Positions 1 to 8,057 of a stretch of 64,000 nt of DNA are shown here, one piece after another. Position 1 is the first letter of the stretch. Every line of letters starts with the position of its first letter. The DNA comes from Evansella tamaricis (lineage in GTDB: Bacteria > Bacillota > Bacilli > Bacillales > Salisediminibacteriaceae): positions 1 to 64,000 of the forward strand of contig NZ_JAHQCS010000096.1 in assembly GCF_019042215.1 (NCBI RefSeq), written 5' to 3'. The position numbers were made by a program, and so were the translations under genes. The notes under the pieces are model-generated. The model searched no databases and had not been told where the DNA came from. It saw nothing but the letters and a program-made list of their open reading frames with translations.

Positions 1-97
1 TCACTTCATGACTTTTCGGAAGCCAAAAAGCGGCTTCTGTCAAAGTCCTTCCAGTGACTTTCGCCCGTGACCAAGGCGCTTGCGCTTTTCTTATTAG
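1..97 (+). repeat. degenerate copy of a dispersed intergenic repeat
   Basis: The stretch contains a stem (GAAGCC..GGCTTC) followed by a tail ending in GGCGCTTGCGCTTTTCTTA. The same tail closes the copies near 34.9, 35.0 and 39.5 kb in this window. This looks like the roughly 130-nt palindromic repeat scattered between genes in many Bacillaceae genomes. The left end may be cut by the window edge. The copy is diverged, so its boundaries are approximate. Confidence 0.6.
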
Positions 98-170
98 AAA
101 CAATTCGTATCGGAGTAGGGAGCAGTCTGCTATGATAGATACTAGCAACTAAACCAAGGTGGGGAACTTT

Positions 171-737
171 ATGATACATATGAAACGGACAATGATCATC
201 CTCTTGATCCTTAGTGTGGGAATATTTATTTGGATGGACCAGGAACAGAGGAAGTTGTATCAGTATGGTAATTCTAAGGTGGAAACAGCATCTTTGCCTC
301 AAGTGGGCTTTCAAGCACCTGATTTTTCCCTCCACACACTGTCAAATGGAACAGAAAAACAACTATCTAACATTATCCATGAAAAGGAAGGTACTATTCT
401 TTACTTTTGGACGACCTGGTGTCCATTTTGTGCCGCATCGATGGAAGCCCTAGAAACTGGAAATGAAAAGTATGGGGGAAACATAACTTTTATCGGAATT
501 AATGTAACGAATCAAGATACAAAAGCAGCAGCTGAGAGTTTTGTGGCAGACCACGGTATATCATTTGAAAATATGATGGATTCTAACGGTGTTGTTTCTA
601 ACACTTACTTTGTGCCACCTGTTCCAACAACTATTTTTATCAACCAAGAAGGTATTATTACTTACCGTAAAGTTGGCGGTATCACAGTAAGGGATATTGA
701 ACAAGGAATCCAACAATTGGAAAGGAGCAATCATTAA
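171..737 (+). CDS. TlpA/ResA-like membrane-anchored thioredoxin-fold protein
   Basis: This is a predicted extracytoplasmic thiol-disulfide oxidoreductase. A short hydrophobic anchor occupies the first 20 residues, followed by an AhpC/TSA-type thioredoxin fold. The active site is a CxxC in the context TTWCPFCAASMEAL, and the cis-proline loop is PPVPTTIFI. I chose the ATG at 171 because AAGGTGGGG ends 6 nt upstream; an in-frame GTG at 159 lies inside that site. The stop abuts the start of the next gene, so the two are probably co-transcribed. With the Lgt-like gene and ccdC downstream, a role in thiol redox chemistry or cytochrome c maturation outside the membrane is likely. The natural substrate cannot be read from the sequence. 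Confidence 0.85.
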   Translation: MIHMKRTMIILLILSVGIFIWMDQEQRKLYQYGNSKVETASLPQVGFQAPDFSLHTLSNGTEKQLSNIIHEKEGTILYFWTTWCPFCAASMEALETGNEKYGGNITFIGINVTNQDTKAAAESFVADHGISFENMMDSNGVVSNTYFVPPVPTTIFINQEGIITYRKVGGITVRDIEQGIQQLERSNH

Positions 738-1352
738 ATGTTTGATCCTTTAAAATCTTGGTCGGTTGGGCCGTTTACTTTATCCATTGAAATGCTTGTT
801 CTATTACTTGCAGTTGGAGTGGGCTATGCTGCAATGAATTTATATTTAAATCGTATGAAGGTCAAAGAACGGGAAGAGGTATTGGATGCTGTGATGGTTT
901 CAATTGTCATTGGTGTCATCCTTTATAAATTTTGGCCATTTATCCAACAGCCAGGACTCCTGACGGAACCAAGGAACTTGCTTTTTTATGCCGGAGGACC
1001 ATTTGCTTTTCTTGTTTCGAGCTTTGGAGGAATCATTTATTTCCTGATCCAAGGAATTCGAAAAAAATGGAGTCATCATGCATGGGACAGTGCTTCGGTT
1101 GCAACTGTGAGTGCACTAGTTGTTTCAACGCTCTCTATAAAGAAATATGGAGTAATTAGCCCGTTTACAATGGGGTATCAACTGGACGACATTGTTTATC
1201 ATCCTGTGAATCTTTACGAAAGTTGGCTCTTTATCTTTGTTTTACTTGGTGCTCTAATCCTTGTCCCAGCAAAAAAGAAATTTGGCAGATCCGTGTTTAT
1301 TATCATTGGAATTTCTGTTTCGTTATATCTTGTTTCTCCATTTGGTGTCTAG
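738..1352 (+). CDS. polytopic membrane protein resembling Lgt (prolipoprotein diacylglyceryl transferase-like)
   Basis: The 204-residue protein has about six hydrophobic segments. Two stretches recall Lgt: LLFYAGGPFAFL and the late motif YHPVNLYES, which resembles the family's HPxQLYE. The conserved Arg/Asn-rich Lgt active-site loop is not obvious and the protein is shorter than a typical Lgt (about 270 residues), so transferase activity is doubtful. The ATG follows directly after the stop of the thioredoxin-like gene, which indicates translational coupling. In this position one might expect a CcdA/DsbD-type electron-transfer partner. Whether this protein fills that role is inference only. 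Confidence 0.6.
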   Translation: MFDPLKSWSVGPFTLSIEMLVLLLAVGVGYAAMNLYLNRMKVKEREEVLDAVMVSIVIGVILYKFWPFIQQPGLLTEPRNLLFYAGGPFAFLVSSFGGIIYFLIQGIRKKWSHHAWDSASVATVSALVVSTLSIKKYGVISPFTMGYQLDDIVYHPVNLYESWLFIFVLLGALILVPAKKKFGRSVFIIIGISVSLYLVSPFGV

Positions 1353-1424
1353 TGTCTTTAAAGAGATACAGTGAAATGCCTATGGTATACTATTTAAGAA
1401 GTTTTGAAAAAGAGGGGGATTCCC

Positions 1425-1916
1425 ATGAATCTAAATGGGAATATTGGAATTTTACTTAGTGTTTTTGGTCTAATGATGGCCCTGATTGCCCTTTTCGTAC
1501 GAATGAAATCAATGAGACAACCTGCGAATGTAAAAAAAATCATTATTCCCCCTGTAGCCATGTCTACAGGTTTTATGATGTTTCTTTATCCACCCACGAG
1601 ACCTTCTTTACTGGAAGTGGGGGAAGCCTTTTTGGTGGGATTGATTTTTTCTATTCTTTTGATTAAACTTTCCACCTTTGAGATCAGAGACAATCATATT
1701 TATTTAAAACGCTCAAAAGCCTTTCCCTTTATTTTGATCGGATTATTGTTTATCCGATTAATCGTAAAACTCGTTTTAGGGATTCACTTCGAGTATGAAG
1801 TGTTGGCAGGAATGTTCTTTATCTTGGCTTTCGGTATGATCCTGCCGTGGAGGATTGCCATGCTTGTAAAATATAAGCGAACAGAAAAAGAACTGCAGCG
1901 AGAACTGATCTTTTAG
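1425..1916 (+). CDS. ccdC: CcdC family membrane protein
   Basis: This integral membrane protein of about 163 residues has four to five hydrophobic helices. It carries the family-typical block MSTGFMMFLYPPTRPSLLE and matches the CcdC (YneJ) family in length and topology. The start is the ATG of MNLNGNIG, preceded by AGAGGGGGATTCCC; the longer frame beginning MKKRGIP overlaps that ribosome site. In B. subtilis ccdC sits between the ccdA region and yneK. Here the neighbour on the right is also a YneK homologue, on the opposite strand, so the context agrees. The family is linked by gene neighbourhood to cytochrome c biogenesis, but its molecular role is not established. Confidence 0.8.
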   Translation: MNLNGNIGILLSVFGLMMALIALFVRMKSMRQPANVKKIIIPPVAMSTGFMMFLYPPTRPSLLEVGEAFLVGLIFSILLIKLSTFEIRDNHIYLKRSKAFPFILIGLLFIRLIVKLVLGIHFEYEVLAGMFFILAFGMILPWRIAMLVKYKRTEKELQRELIF

Positions 1917-1939
1917 TTTCTCTTATTCATTAACTTAAG

Positions 1940-1986
1940 AAAAAAAGACAAATGAGGCATTACTATGCCTCATTTGTCTTTTTTAA
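1940..1986. terminator. bidirectional terminator between ccdC and the DUF2621 gene
   Basis: A near-perfect stem (AAAAGACAAATGAGGCAT pairing with ATGCCTCATTTGTCTTTT) has runs of A on the left and T on the right. It can therefore stop transcription from both converging genes. The last codons and stop of the minus-strand gene lie inside the stem. Confidence 0.85.
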
Positions 1987-2421
1987 GTTATGTGAGTCGA
2001 AATATGATTGATACGGGATGAGATCCACTTGCTTTTCTTGTAATTTTTTAATCAAGAATTTATGATCACGCTTCGGTGTAGCCAGAATGTAACCTTTGAT
2101 GATGAGATCGTCAGTCATTTCATCAGCCTTTTCTTCTAGTGCCAACTCACCGATTTTTCCTGCTATCTTTCCTTTTGCAATATCCCTAAATAACTCAGGA
2201 ACAGGTTCTACCAATTCATTTAAAAAGGCTTTTTTTTCATCGGTCCATAAATGGAGCGTTTCATTAATATAGTATTCTTGCCAATCAAGAATCGATTTCC
2301 CGTCTTCTTTTGGCAGCTTTTTTAAGAACTTTCGGAACATAAAATATCCTCCGATACCAATGGTCACTGTTAAAAACAAAGACCAAAGGACGATCAACCA
2401 CATAAAAAGATCGCTTGGCAT
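1963..2421 (-). CDS. yneK: DUF2621 family protein (YneK-like)
   Basis: One N-terminal transmembrane helix (about residues 5-27) is followed by a charged cytoplasmic domain containing DWQEYYINETLHLW and ATPKRDHKFLIKKL. Length and sequence style fit DUF2621, whose B. subtilis member YneK lies next to ccdC as here. The ATG at 2421 was chosen because GGAAGAGGTG stands 6-7 nt before it. The longer frame up to 2526 has no ribosome site and starts with an implausible N-terminus. The function is unknown. Its stop codon is embedded in the shared terminator. Confidence 0.75.
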   Translation of the reverse strand: MPSDLFMWLIVLWSLFLTVTIGIGGYFMFRKFLKKLPKEDGKSILDWQEYYINETLHLWTDEKKAFLNELVEPVPELFRDIAKGKIAGKIGELALEEKADEMTDDLIIKGYILATPKRDHKFLIKKLQEKQVDLIPYQSYFDSHNLKKTNEA

Positions 2422-2522
2422 CGATTTCACCTCTTCCTTTTCATGTCTAATATTGTACGATATTCTTGTCCCAATGAAAAGGGATGGTGTGAAATTTTTA
2501 CACAAACGGAGAAATTCAGCGA

Positions 2523-2888
2523 TCACTCCTCAAAGAATGGATATAGATTCTTAACAGCTCGTTTTTTTATAAAATATATACAGAGTAAATAAATAATAAG
2601 GATACAGCAAAAGAGGAGGAAAAACAGAATCGAAAATTGATTAAAAACCACCATTCCTGGTAGGAGAGATAATCCATAAAAAATAACTAGAATTAAAATA
2701 AAAATCAAAGGGGCTTGTTTTAAGGTCGCCTTCAATAGATCGATGGTGAGAGGAGACCAGAAGCGCTTTTTTAAGAGAATCACGATGGAGAAAGTGGTGA
2801 AAACGATGGTGTAGCCTAAGTATAAATTTTTGGAAATGGAATCAGTAAAAATAAGAAAAATGGACTGGACTAATCCCATGACTCCCAA
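2523..2888 (-). CDS. small membrane protein of unknown function
   Basis: The 121-residue protein has four predicted hydrophobic helices and a basic C-terminal tail (KKRAVKNLYPFFEE). I do not recognise the family. It follows a small helical gene (2916-3164) that looks like a HAAS-type domain. In many Firmicutes such a domain and a membrane region are parts of one protein, so the two frames may be a split or degraded single gene. No strong ribosome site stands before the first ATG, which weakens the case for independent translation. Confidence 0.5.
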   Translation of the reverse strand: MGVMGLVQSIFLIFTDSISKNLYLGYTIVFTTFSIVILLKKRFWSPLTIDLLKATLKQAPLIFILILVIFYGLSLLPGMVVFNQFSILFFLLFCCILIIYLLCIYFIKKRAVKNLYPFFEE

Positions 2889-2915
2889 ACACCAGATGAA
2901 ATAAAATTTAAAATA

Positions 2916-3164
2916 TTATTCCCCTTTAAATGTTGTCTTCTTTCTTTCCAATTCATCAGAAATCACCTTTCCGTGTTTCGACGGGGGTGGCCATCGGTAC
3001 AGGACATTTGCAGTGGCAGTAGACACATCATTGACAGCAGTTGTTTCCCTTTGTATTTCCTGATTCAGTTTCTGTTTTAAATGATTAACCACATCTTCTT
3101 TTTTTTCTTCATCTAAAAGATTTAAATTCCTTCTTACAATACTTAAGTATCCATCAATAGTCAT
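2916..3164 (-). CDS. small helical protein, possibly a HAAS-like (DUF1700-type) domain
   Basis: The N-terminal 40 residues form an amphipathic helical region (YLSIVRRNLNLLDEEKKEDV), in the style of the small adaptor domain encoded beside PadR regulators. The remainder is charged and shows no recognised domain. The start is preceded by AAAGGGGTTAAAAGAA. The downstream membrane gene at 2523-2888 is in a different frame and may be its former C-terminal half. The family assignment is tentative and no regulator gene is adjacent. Confidence 0.45.
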   Translation of the reverse strand: MTIDGYLSIVRRNLNLLDEEKKEDVVNHLKQKLNQEIQRETTAVNDVSTATANVLYRWPPPSKHGKVISDELERKKTTFKGE

Positions 3165-3356
3165 TTCTTTTAACCCCTTTAAAAAATTATTCTTCCTAAT
3201 TTTACCACGGGATAGGAAGTGTGGAATAGCTTCAAAACAGATTGGCTAAGGAAAATATGGTAGTCCTTTCATAATTTGCATGAAAATATGTTTAGATTGC
3301 TACTGATTGGGAAGTATATGAAAGAAGGTTTTTTTACTAATTTTGGAGGGATTAAT

Positions 3357-3557
3357 TTGGCAGAAGGTACAGTAAAATGGTTTAATTCTGATAAGGGTTT
3401 CGGCTTTATTGAACAAGAAGGTGGAGACGATATCTTCGTTCACTTCTCTGCGATCCAAGGAGACGGCTTTAAAACCCTTGAAGAAGGTCAACGTGTAGAG
3501 TTTGAAATTACGGACGGTGACCGTGGTCCACAAGCTTCGAACGTAACAAAACTTTAA
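3357..3557 (+). CDS. cspD: cold shock protein (CspA/CspD family)
   Basis: The 66-residue single OB-fold nucleic-acid-binding protein carries both RNA-binding motifs: RNP1 as KGFGFI and RNP2 as IFVHF. It ends in [10 protein letters not shown], as in B. subtilis CspB/CspD. The start is a TTG at 3357, with GGAGGG six bases upstream, which gives the canonical [11 protein letters not shown]-terminus. The frame is open further upstream to 3276, but those residues are unlike any Csp and probably belong to the untranslated leader. Csp proteins melt RNA secondary structure in the cytoplasm at low temperature. A terminator follows. Confidence 0.95.
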   Translation: MAEGTVKWFNSDKGFGFIEQEGGDDIFVHFSAIQGDGFKTLEEGQRVEFEITDGDRGPQASNVTKL

Positions 3558-3572
3558 ACCATGTAAATTCAT

Positions 3573-3607
3573 GAAGTACATCCCGTTCGGGTTGTACTTC
3601 TTTTATT
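3573..3607 (+). terminator. terminator after cspD
   Basis: A GAAGTACA / TGTACTTC stem with a GC-rich loop is followed by TTTTATTTC, starting 15 nt after the cspD stop. Confidence 0.8.
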
Positions 3608-3615
3608 TCATTAGA

Positions 3616-3646
3616 AAAGACTAAAGGGCGCCCCTTAGTCTTTTTC
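3616..3646. terminator. terminator, probably for yqeG on the minus strand
   Basis: The stem AAAGACTAAGGGGC / GCCCCTTAGTCTTTTT (slightly imperfect on the left arm) lies between the converging cspD and yqeG genes. It has T on the right and A/T-rich sequence on the left, so it could act in both directions. Confidence 0.65.
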
Positions 3647-3654
3647 CCCTTAGT

Positions 3655-4137
3655 TTACCATCTTTTTCGAATCGAGGATTCCAGTTTTCGCTTAAGTGAC
3701 ACATTCCAAGGTTCGTGTTCTGGCTCGATAGGCTGCACAAGGGCGGTCTTCATTCCTAATCGTTTACCACACCATACATCGGTAAATAATTGGTCCCCTA
3801 AGAAAAGACTCTTTTCCGATTCGGCACCAGCATCTTCCATGATTTTTTTGATTTTTACTGTTGCTGGTTTGTTTGCCATTCCATACCCACTGATTCCATA
3901 TGGTTCGGTGAACTTGTCCACTCTCCCTTGGCTATTGTTGGAAAGGATAATTAATGAAATGTTATGTTCCTGTAGTAAGCGGAACCATTTTTCAAACGTA
4001 TTATTCCCTTGCTGATTGTGAGCGGTAAGGGTGCTGTCCAAGTCTGAAAAAATATGATCAATGTTGTTATTAACTAGCCACGTCATCGTAATATCGGAAA
4101 AATGTTCAAACAAATAATCGGGTTTAAAATACTTCAT
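3655..4137 (-). CDS. yqeG: YqeG-family HAD IIIA-type phosphatase
   Basis: The 160-residue haloacid dehalogenase-type hydrolase shows motif I as DLDSTLT (nucleophile Asp near residue 33), motif II as ILSNNS and motif III/IV as LFLGDQLFTDVWCGKRLGM. These match YqeG of Bacillus, and the C-terminal EPW and basic tail fit as well. It acts in the cytoplasm on an unknown phosphorylated substrate. It sits alone here rather than beside yqeH-aroE, where B. subtilis yqeG is found, so it may be a paralogue or relocated copy. Confidence 0.85.
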   Translation of the reverse strand: MKYFKPDYLFEHFSDITMTWLVNNNIDHIFSDLDSTLTAHNQQGNNTFEKWFRLLQEHNISLIILSNNSQGRVDKFTEPYGISGYGMANKPATVKIKKIMEDAGAESEKSLFLGDQLFTDVWCGKRLGMKTALVQPIEPEHEPWNVSLKRKLESSIRKRW

Positions 4138-4351
4138 CGACAGTTCCCCTTTAAGTATTGTTTCATATCGTCATTTTTTAATAGTATCCCACGTTCTCTA
4201 CAAATTAAAATTTTATCATAAAAGGAATGGGAACTTCTACCTATACTACAATATTGTATCCATTCCATATGTTTTTGTTAAGTATTATCTAATCGTGTTA
4301 TAATTTTTAAGCACACAAAGGCACACAATTATCAATTTTTTGGAGGATAAA

Positions 4352-5119
4352 ATGGTCTGGTCATCGATGTCATCTGCATTAGATGTTTTAAAGGGAAATT
4401 GGTTAAAGGTCATGGGGATAGTTATTCTTTGTTACGTGATCAGAGTCTTATTAGGAACATCCCGTTCATCCTGGAATATAACAGGTGATGGGTTTAGTAT
4501 GAGCCCGATGGTTTTTGCCACTTCAGAAAATATTACCGCAATCATAATTGGAGCCTTTTTTAATAGCATTCTGTTTTTTACCGTTATCGATGTTCTATCA
4601 AAATTAAAAACGAAGGAGAGAAAAAATCTCTTCTCAAGTTTTCTTTATGCTTTTAAAAATCCAAGTCTCTTATATAAAGGCTTTATTATTCATGCTATTA
4701 ATGCCGTTTTACTGTTTTTAACAGTAATTCTTTATATTATTTCGTTCCTCTTTCTACTTAACGTATTTATGGAGGGGTTTTCTTCTGAGAGCATCGTCAG
4801 ATTTGGGGGCATACTTCTTCCTTCGGTAGTATGTCTTTGGGTTTTCCTTGGTTTATCCCAAGCCATGTACCTCTTATATGAAGATCCAAAAACGAGTATT
4901 TTTAATTGTATCCGAAGGAGCTTTCGAATGATGAAGGGACACCGTTTGTCCCTGATCGGATTATATATCATCTTCTTATTCGTACATTCCGTTGGGTTAA
5001 TGGCATTAGTAGTGGGTCTATTTGTAACTATATCATTCTATGAAGTTACTAGACTGGAGTACTTCCATGGCTTAAAGCAAAAGGAAAGGCAGCGGGAGTG
5101 GAAGAAAAATTTTGAATAA
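4352..5119 (+). CDS. polytopic membrane protein of unknown function
   Basis: About 255 residues with six hydrophobic segments. Soluble loops include SKLKTKERKNLFSSF and the amphipathic stretch FNCIRRSFRMMKGHR. The layout resembles membrane proteins of the DUF975/YciC or glycerophosphodiesterase membrane-domain type, but no motif decides this. The ATG at 4352 is preceded by GGAGG at 4342-4346. It stands alone between yqeG (opposite strand) and the ZTP riboswitch, and no partner gene suggests a role. Confidence 0.6.
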   Translation: MVWSSMSSALDVLKGNWLKVMGIVILCYVIRVLLGTSRSSWNITGDGFSMSPMVFATSENITAIIIGAFFNSILFFTVIDVLSKLKTKERKNLFSSFLYAFKNPSLLYKGFIIHAINAVLLFLTVILYIISFLFLLNVFMEGFSSESIVRFGGILLPSVVCLWVFLGLSQAMYLLYEDPKTSIFNCIRRSFRMMKGHRLSLIGLYIIFLFVHSVGLMALVVGLFVTISFYEVTRLEYFHGLKQKERQREWKKNFE

Positions 5120-5260
5120 TAATTGATTAAACATGATTCGTGAGACTGATAGATACATGGAATTAATCTTAAATAATCACAGAAAATAATTAACCTAAAG
5201 GGACTAACACGCTTTCCTGCGTTAATACAATAAAAAAATAAAAAATTTAGATAATTAGTG

Positions 5261-5289
5261 TTGATGTTTACAAATTTGTCTGTTACGAT
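5261..5289 (+). promoter_or_regulatory. sigma-A type promoter of the ZTP leader
   Basis: TTGATG and TACGAT are separated by 17 nt. They lie about 13 nt upstream of the first base of the riboswitch P1 stem, which is right for a leader that begins with the aptamer. Confidence 0.6.
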
Positions 5290-5302
5290 GTAAGGAATTA
5301 AA

Positions 5303-5408
5303 AGGCTATGTGTAACTGGCGAAAACGGAGAACCGTAGGGGAGCACATAGTATCGACATTGCCGTTCGCCTGGGCAGAGGTAAGGGAATCTTCTTCCCTT
5401 ACCTCTTT
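5303..5408 (+). promoter_or_regulatory. ZTP (pfl-motif) riboswitch with terminator, upstream of serA
   Basis: The aptamer shows the pfl signature: a P1 strand GGCTATGTG, then ACTGGCGA, an internal hairpin, GGGGAGCACATAG closing P1, and the distal conserved strand GCCGTTCGCCTGGGC. The last element runs directly into a strong stem (AGAGGTAAGGGAA paired with TTCCCTTACCTCT), followed by a weak TTTAT tail at 5376-5408. ZTP riboswitches sense the purine intermediate ZMP/ZTP, which rises when 10-formyl-folate is short, and switch on one-carbon genes. Placement ahead of serA makes sense because serine is the main one-carbon donor. Direct overlap of ligand-binding strand and terminator suggests control by transcription termination. 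Confidence 0.88.
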
Positions 5409-5502
5409 ATGTATATATAAGGGGGGAAAGCCGGTCACTTCATGTCAGTTCCTGAAATGATAACTTTTTCAAACATTCATAGAAGAAGAGGAGATTTATA
5501 AT

Positions 5503-6702
5503 ATGAGTATTTCAACTTTAAATCAATTGAATACCATTAAGACTTTAAACAATATTGCGGAAAGAGGATTAAATGTATTTAATACAGAGAATTATACAAT
5601 TGATAATGATAGCCAATCCCCTGATGCGATAGTTGTCCGCAGTTTTAATATGCATTCGATGGAATTGGATAAAAATTTAAAAGCGATTGCCCGTGCTGGA
5701 GCTGGAGTTAATAATATACCGGTAGAGAAGTGTACAGAAAAAGGGATTGTAGTTTTTAACACTCCAGGCGCAAATGCCAATGCAGTGAAGGAAATGGTGT
5801 TGACGTCATTAATAGCGTCTTCCCGCAACCTTTTTGATGGAATGGTTTGGGTGAAGTCTTTAGACGGAAAAGGGCAACAAATTCCAAAGTTAGTAGAAGA
5901 GGGGAAAAAGCAGTTTGTAGGGAAGGAAATTAAGGGGAAAACCCTCGGAGTAATTGGATTAGGAGCAATCGGAGCACTCGTTGCCAATGATGCCCTCGAC
6001 TTAGATATGGAAGTTATTGGGTATGATCCTTTCATTTCAGTGGATACAGCGTGGAATTTATCCCGTAATGTCCACCGTGCCATGTCATTGGAAGAATTGT
6101 TTTCCTATGCTGACTACATTACTGTGCACGTTCCTTTAACAGATGATACAAGGGGCATGTTTAACAAAGATACTTTTGGAATTATGAAAACAGATGTCCA
6201 TATTTTTAACTTCTCCCGCGGGGAATTGGTAAATGAAACCGATATGGCCGTTGCCCTAGAAGATGGAAAAGTGGGGAAATATATTACAGACTTCCCAAAT
6301 GAAAATGTGTTAAAAATGAAAAATGCTGTTCCAATCCCACATCTCGGTGCATCTACAGAAGAATCGGAAGAAAACTGTGCAGTAATGGCTGCCCGTCAAT
6401 TGAAAGAGTATTTAGAAACAGGTAATATAAAAAACTCGGTGAACTTTCCAAATGCATCATTACCATATACAGGGAAGCGCCGTGTAGCCGCATTCCATCA
6501 AAACGTTCCAAACATGGTGGGACAAATGACAACGGCTATCTCTGAATACAATTTGAATATTGCCGATATGGTAAACCGAAGTCGTGGAGATTACGCCTAC
6601 ACGATGATTGACATTGACAATAAAATAAATGGGGAAACGATTCCTGGTTTGATTGAAAAAATGAATCAGATAGATGGGATTGTGATGCTGAGAGTTATTT
6701 AA
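5503..6702 (+). CDS. serA: D-3-phosphoglycerate dehydrogenase
   Basis: Catalyses NAD-dependent oxidation of 3-phosphoglycerate, the first step of serine synthesis, in the cytoplasm. At 399 residues it is the short type. The NAD fold carries GVIGLGAIG near residue 150. The catalytic Arg is in NFSRGELV, the Glu in DFPNE and the His in PIPHLGASTEESE. A C-terminal ACT-like segment (VPNMVGQMTTAISEYNLNIA) may bind serine. The ATG at 5503 follows AGAAGAGGAG. The ZTP riboswitch upstream ties expression to one-carbon status. The gene is monocistronic, closed by a strong hairpin at 6821-6863. Confidence 0.95.
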   Translation: MSISTLNQLNTIKTLNNIAERGLNVFNTENYTIDNDSQSPDAIVVRSFNMHSMELDKNLKAIARAGAGVNNIPVEKCTEKGIVVFNTPGANANAVKEMVLTSLIASSRNLFDGMVWVKSLDGKGQQIPKLVEEGKKQFVGKEIKGKTLGVIGLGAIGALVANDALDLDMEVIGYDPFISVDTAWNLSRNVHRAMSLEELFSYADYITVHVPLTDDTRGMFNKDTFGIMKTDVHIFNFSRGELVNETDMAVALEDGKVGKYITDFPNENVLKMKNAVPIPHLGASTEESEENCAVMAARQLKEYLETGNIKNSVNFPNASLPYTGKRRVAAFHQNVPNMVGQMTTAISEYNLNIADMVNRSRGDYAYTMIDIDNKINGETIPGLIEKMNQIDGIVMLRVI

Positions 6703-6820
6703 CACTAGATTAATTGAGCAAAGGGGCGGAGAAGGAAGTTGTCCTCTAAATTAATAGTAACCCAGGTATGACTTGGGGAACGAAAGTACACTGTATATCG
6801 TCAAAGTGGTCGTATAATTA

Positions 6821-6865
6821 AGACCTTTACAATGTTTACTAAGTAAACATCGTAAAGGTCTTTCA
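6821..6865 (+). terminator. terminator downstream of serA
   Basis: An 18-19 bp stem (AGACCTTTAC and ATGTTTAC against GTAAACAT and GTAAAGGTCT) with a loop of only a few bases is followed by TTTCAT. The near-symmetry means it could also act for the converging synthase gene. Confidence 0.85.
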
Positions 6866-6975
6866 TATTTGTCTTTTATTAAAATATTGGATTGTATTTT
6901 TAGATAGTGCCCAATAAGATGTGGATCGCTTACGAATGAATACAGGTTATCTTTTCATTTGATGAACTAATTTCC

Positions 6976-7791
6976 TTAACTACTTTTTATTTCTTCCACG
7001 AGGGCTTCCACTTCGGACCTGGACATTTTTTCCCTACCACTTTTTAAAGCTTTTAATGTTTTCGTTGCAAGGGCTAATGGAATTTTACAGAATACTAATA
7101 TACTTTTACTGTTTATGTCTTTCATATATTCATCCCCAAGGGCTAGATTTTTCTCCGCATATGCAAAAGTATCCTCAATGGACCACCCATGGGGGATAAA
7201 CGAGACACCACGTTCTCGATCCTCATCGATATTCCTTAAGATGTTTACTGTCTGTAATCCTCGGCCATAAGCAACGGCCAAATCCCGGTCTGTCTTTGTT
7301 CCATCCCGCCATTCCCAAATATCAGAAAGCATAACACCTACTAACCCAGCAACATAATAAGTATAATCATTTAAATCTTCTTTACTTTTAATATGCCAAT
7401 TTTTCTTTACCCAGTTGGCCATCCCTAAAGCCATGGTGCTTGTGGAATCTTGAACTTTTTGAACGATTCCTGAAGGGCATGTGGTAATCCAGTTTCCTAG
7501 TTTCAATGTCACTTCTGGAAGAAGTGGTTTATATGGTTCCATTAATTGTTGGTAAGCCTCCGAATCGAAAGGTTTTTTAAGTAGGGAAGCAGTTTCCTGG
7601 AGTAAATGTTGTTTTGTACTTGAATCTAAATTCACATTATCCTCGATCTCATCAATTGCACGCATGCAAAGGTACGCAGAGGCGACAGTCTTTTTTAAGG
7701 TAGGTTCTAACAATGTAATTGGTATGTAAAATGTTCTGCTTGTCTTTTTTAACATTTGCATAGCTTCTTTTTGTAATAGTTTTTCGTTCAT
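6976..7791 (-). CDS. phytoene/squalene synthase family protein
   Basis: A member of the trans-isoprenoid diphosphate synthase family that condenses two prenyl diphosphates head to head. Both Asp-rich Mg2+-binding regions are visible: AIDEIEDN near residue 66 (DxxxD type) and NILRNIDEDRERG near residue 185. The 271-residue length is normal for bacterial CrtB/CrtM/HpnC-like proteins. The ATG follows AAGGAGGAAATAA. No desaturase, cyclase or prenyltransferase gene is adjacent, so the product (carotenoid, squalene or other C30) cannot be assigned. The solitary location suggests that partner genes lie elsewhere in the genome. Confidence 0.85.
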   Translation of the reverse strand: MNEKLLQKEAMQMLKKTSRTFYIPITLLEPTLKKTVASAYLCMRAIDEIEDNVNLDSSTKQHLLQETASLLKKPFDSEAYQQLMEPYKPLLPEVTLKLGNWITTCPSGIVQKVQDSTSTMALGMANWVKKNWHIKSKEDLNDYTYYVAGLVGVMLSDIWEWRDGTKTDRDLAVAYGRGLQTVNILRNIDEDRERGVSFIPHGWSIEDTFAYAEKNLALGDEYMKDINSKSILVFCKIPLALATKTLKALKSGREKMSRSEVEALVEEIKSS

Positions 7792-8005
7792 TTATTTCCT
7801 CCTTAAAAAATGGAATCGGTGTTCGTGAATGAATTCCCTTTCACATCAAAAGTTTCGACTTTGACTGTATTTCACTATATTTATAAGATGAAAATGGAAA
7901 TCCAACTCCACTTTGTTTATTCCCTTTCTTCTATTGTAAATAATCCTGCTCCTATACACAAATGAAAACTATGTGGCAGGTCATAATTTGCAAAGAAAAT
8001 AAACG

Positions 8006-8037
8006 GGAAAAACCCCAATAGGCAAAATATTGGAGTT
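8006..8037 (-). terminator. terminator of the amidase gene
   Basis: AACCCCAATA pairs with TATTGGAGTT (one mismatch) just past the amidase stop. On the minus strand the stem is followed by TTTTT. Confidence 0.7.
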
Positions 8038-8057
8038 CCTGGTAAAAAGGAAGGATA

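Noticed and set aside
5592-6083. Antisense open frames within serA, nrdA, sulP and other long genes
   Set aside because: They are shadows of strong genes on the other strand, without ribosome sites.
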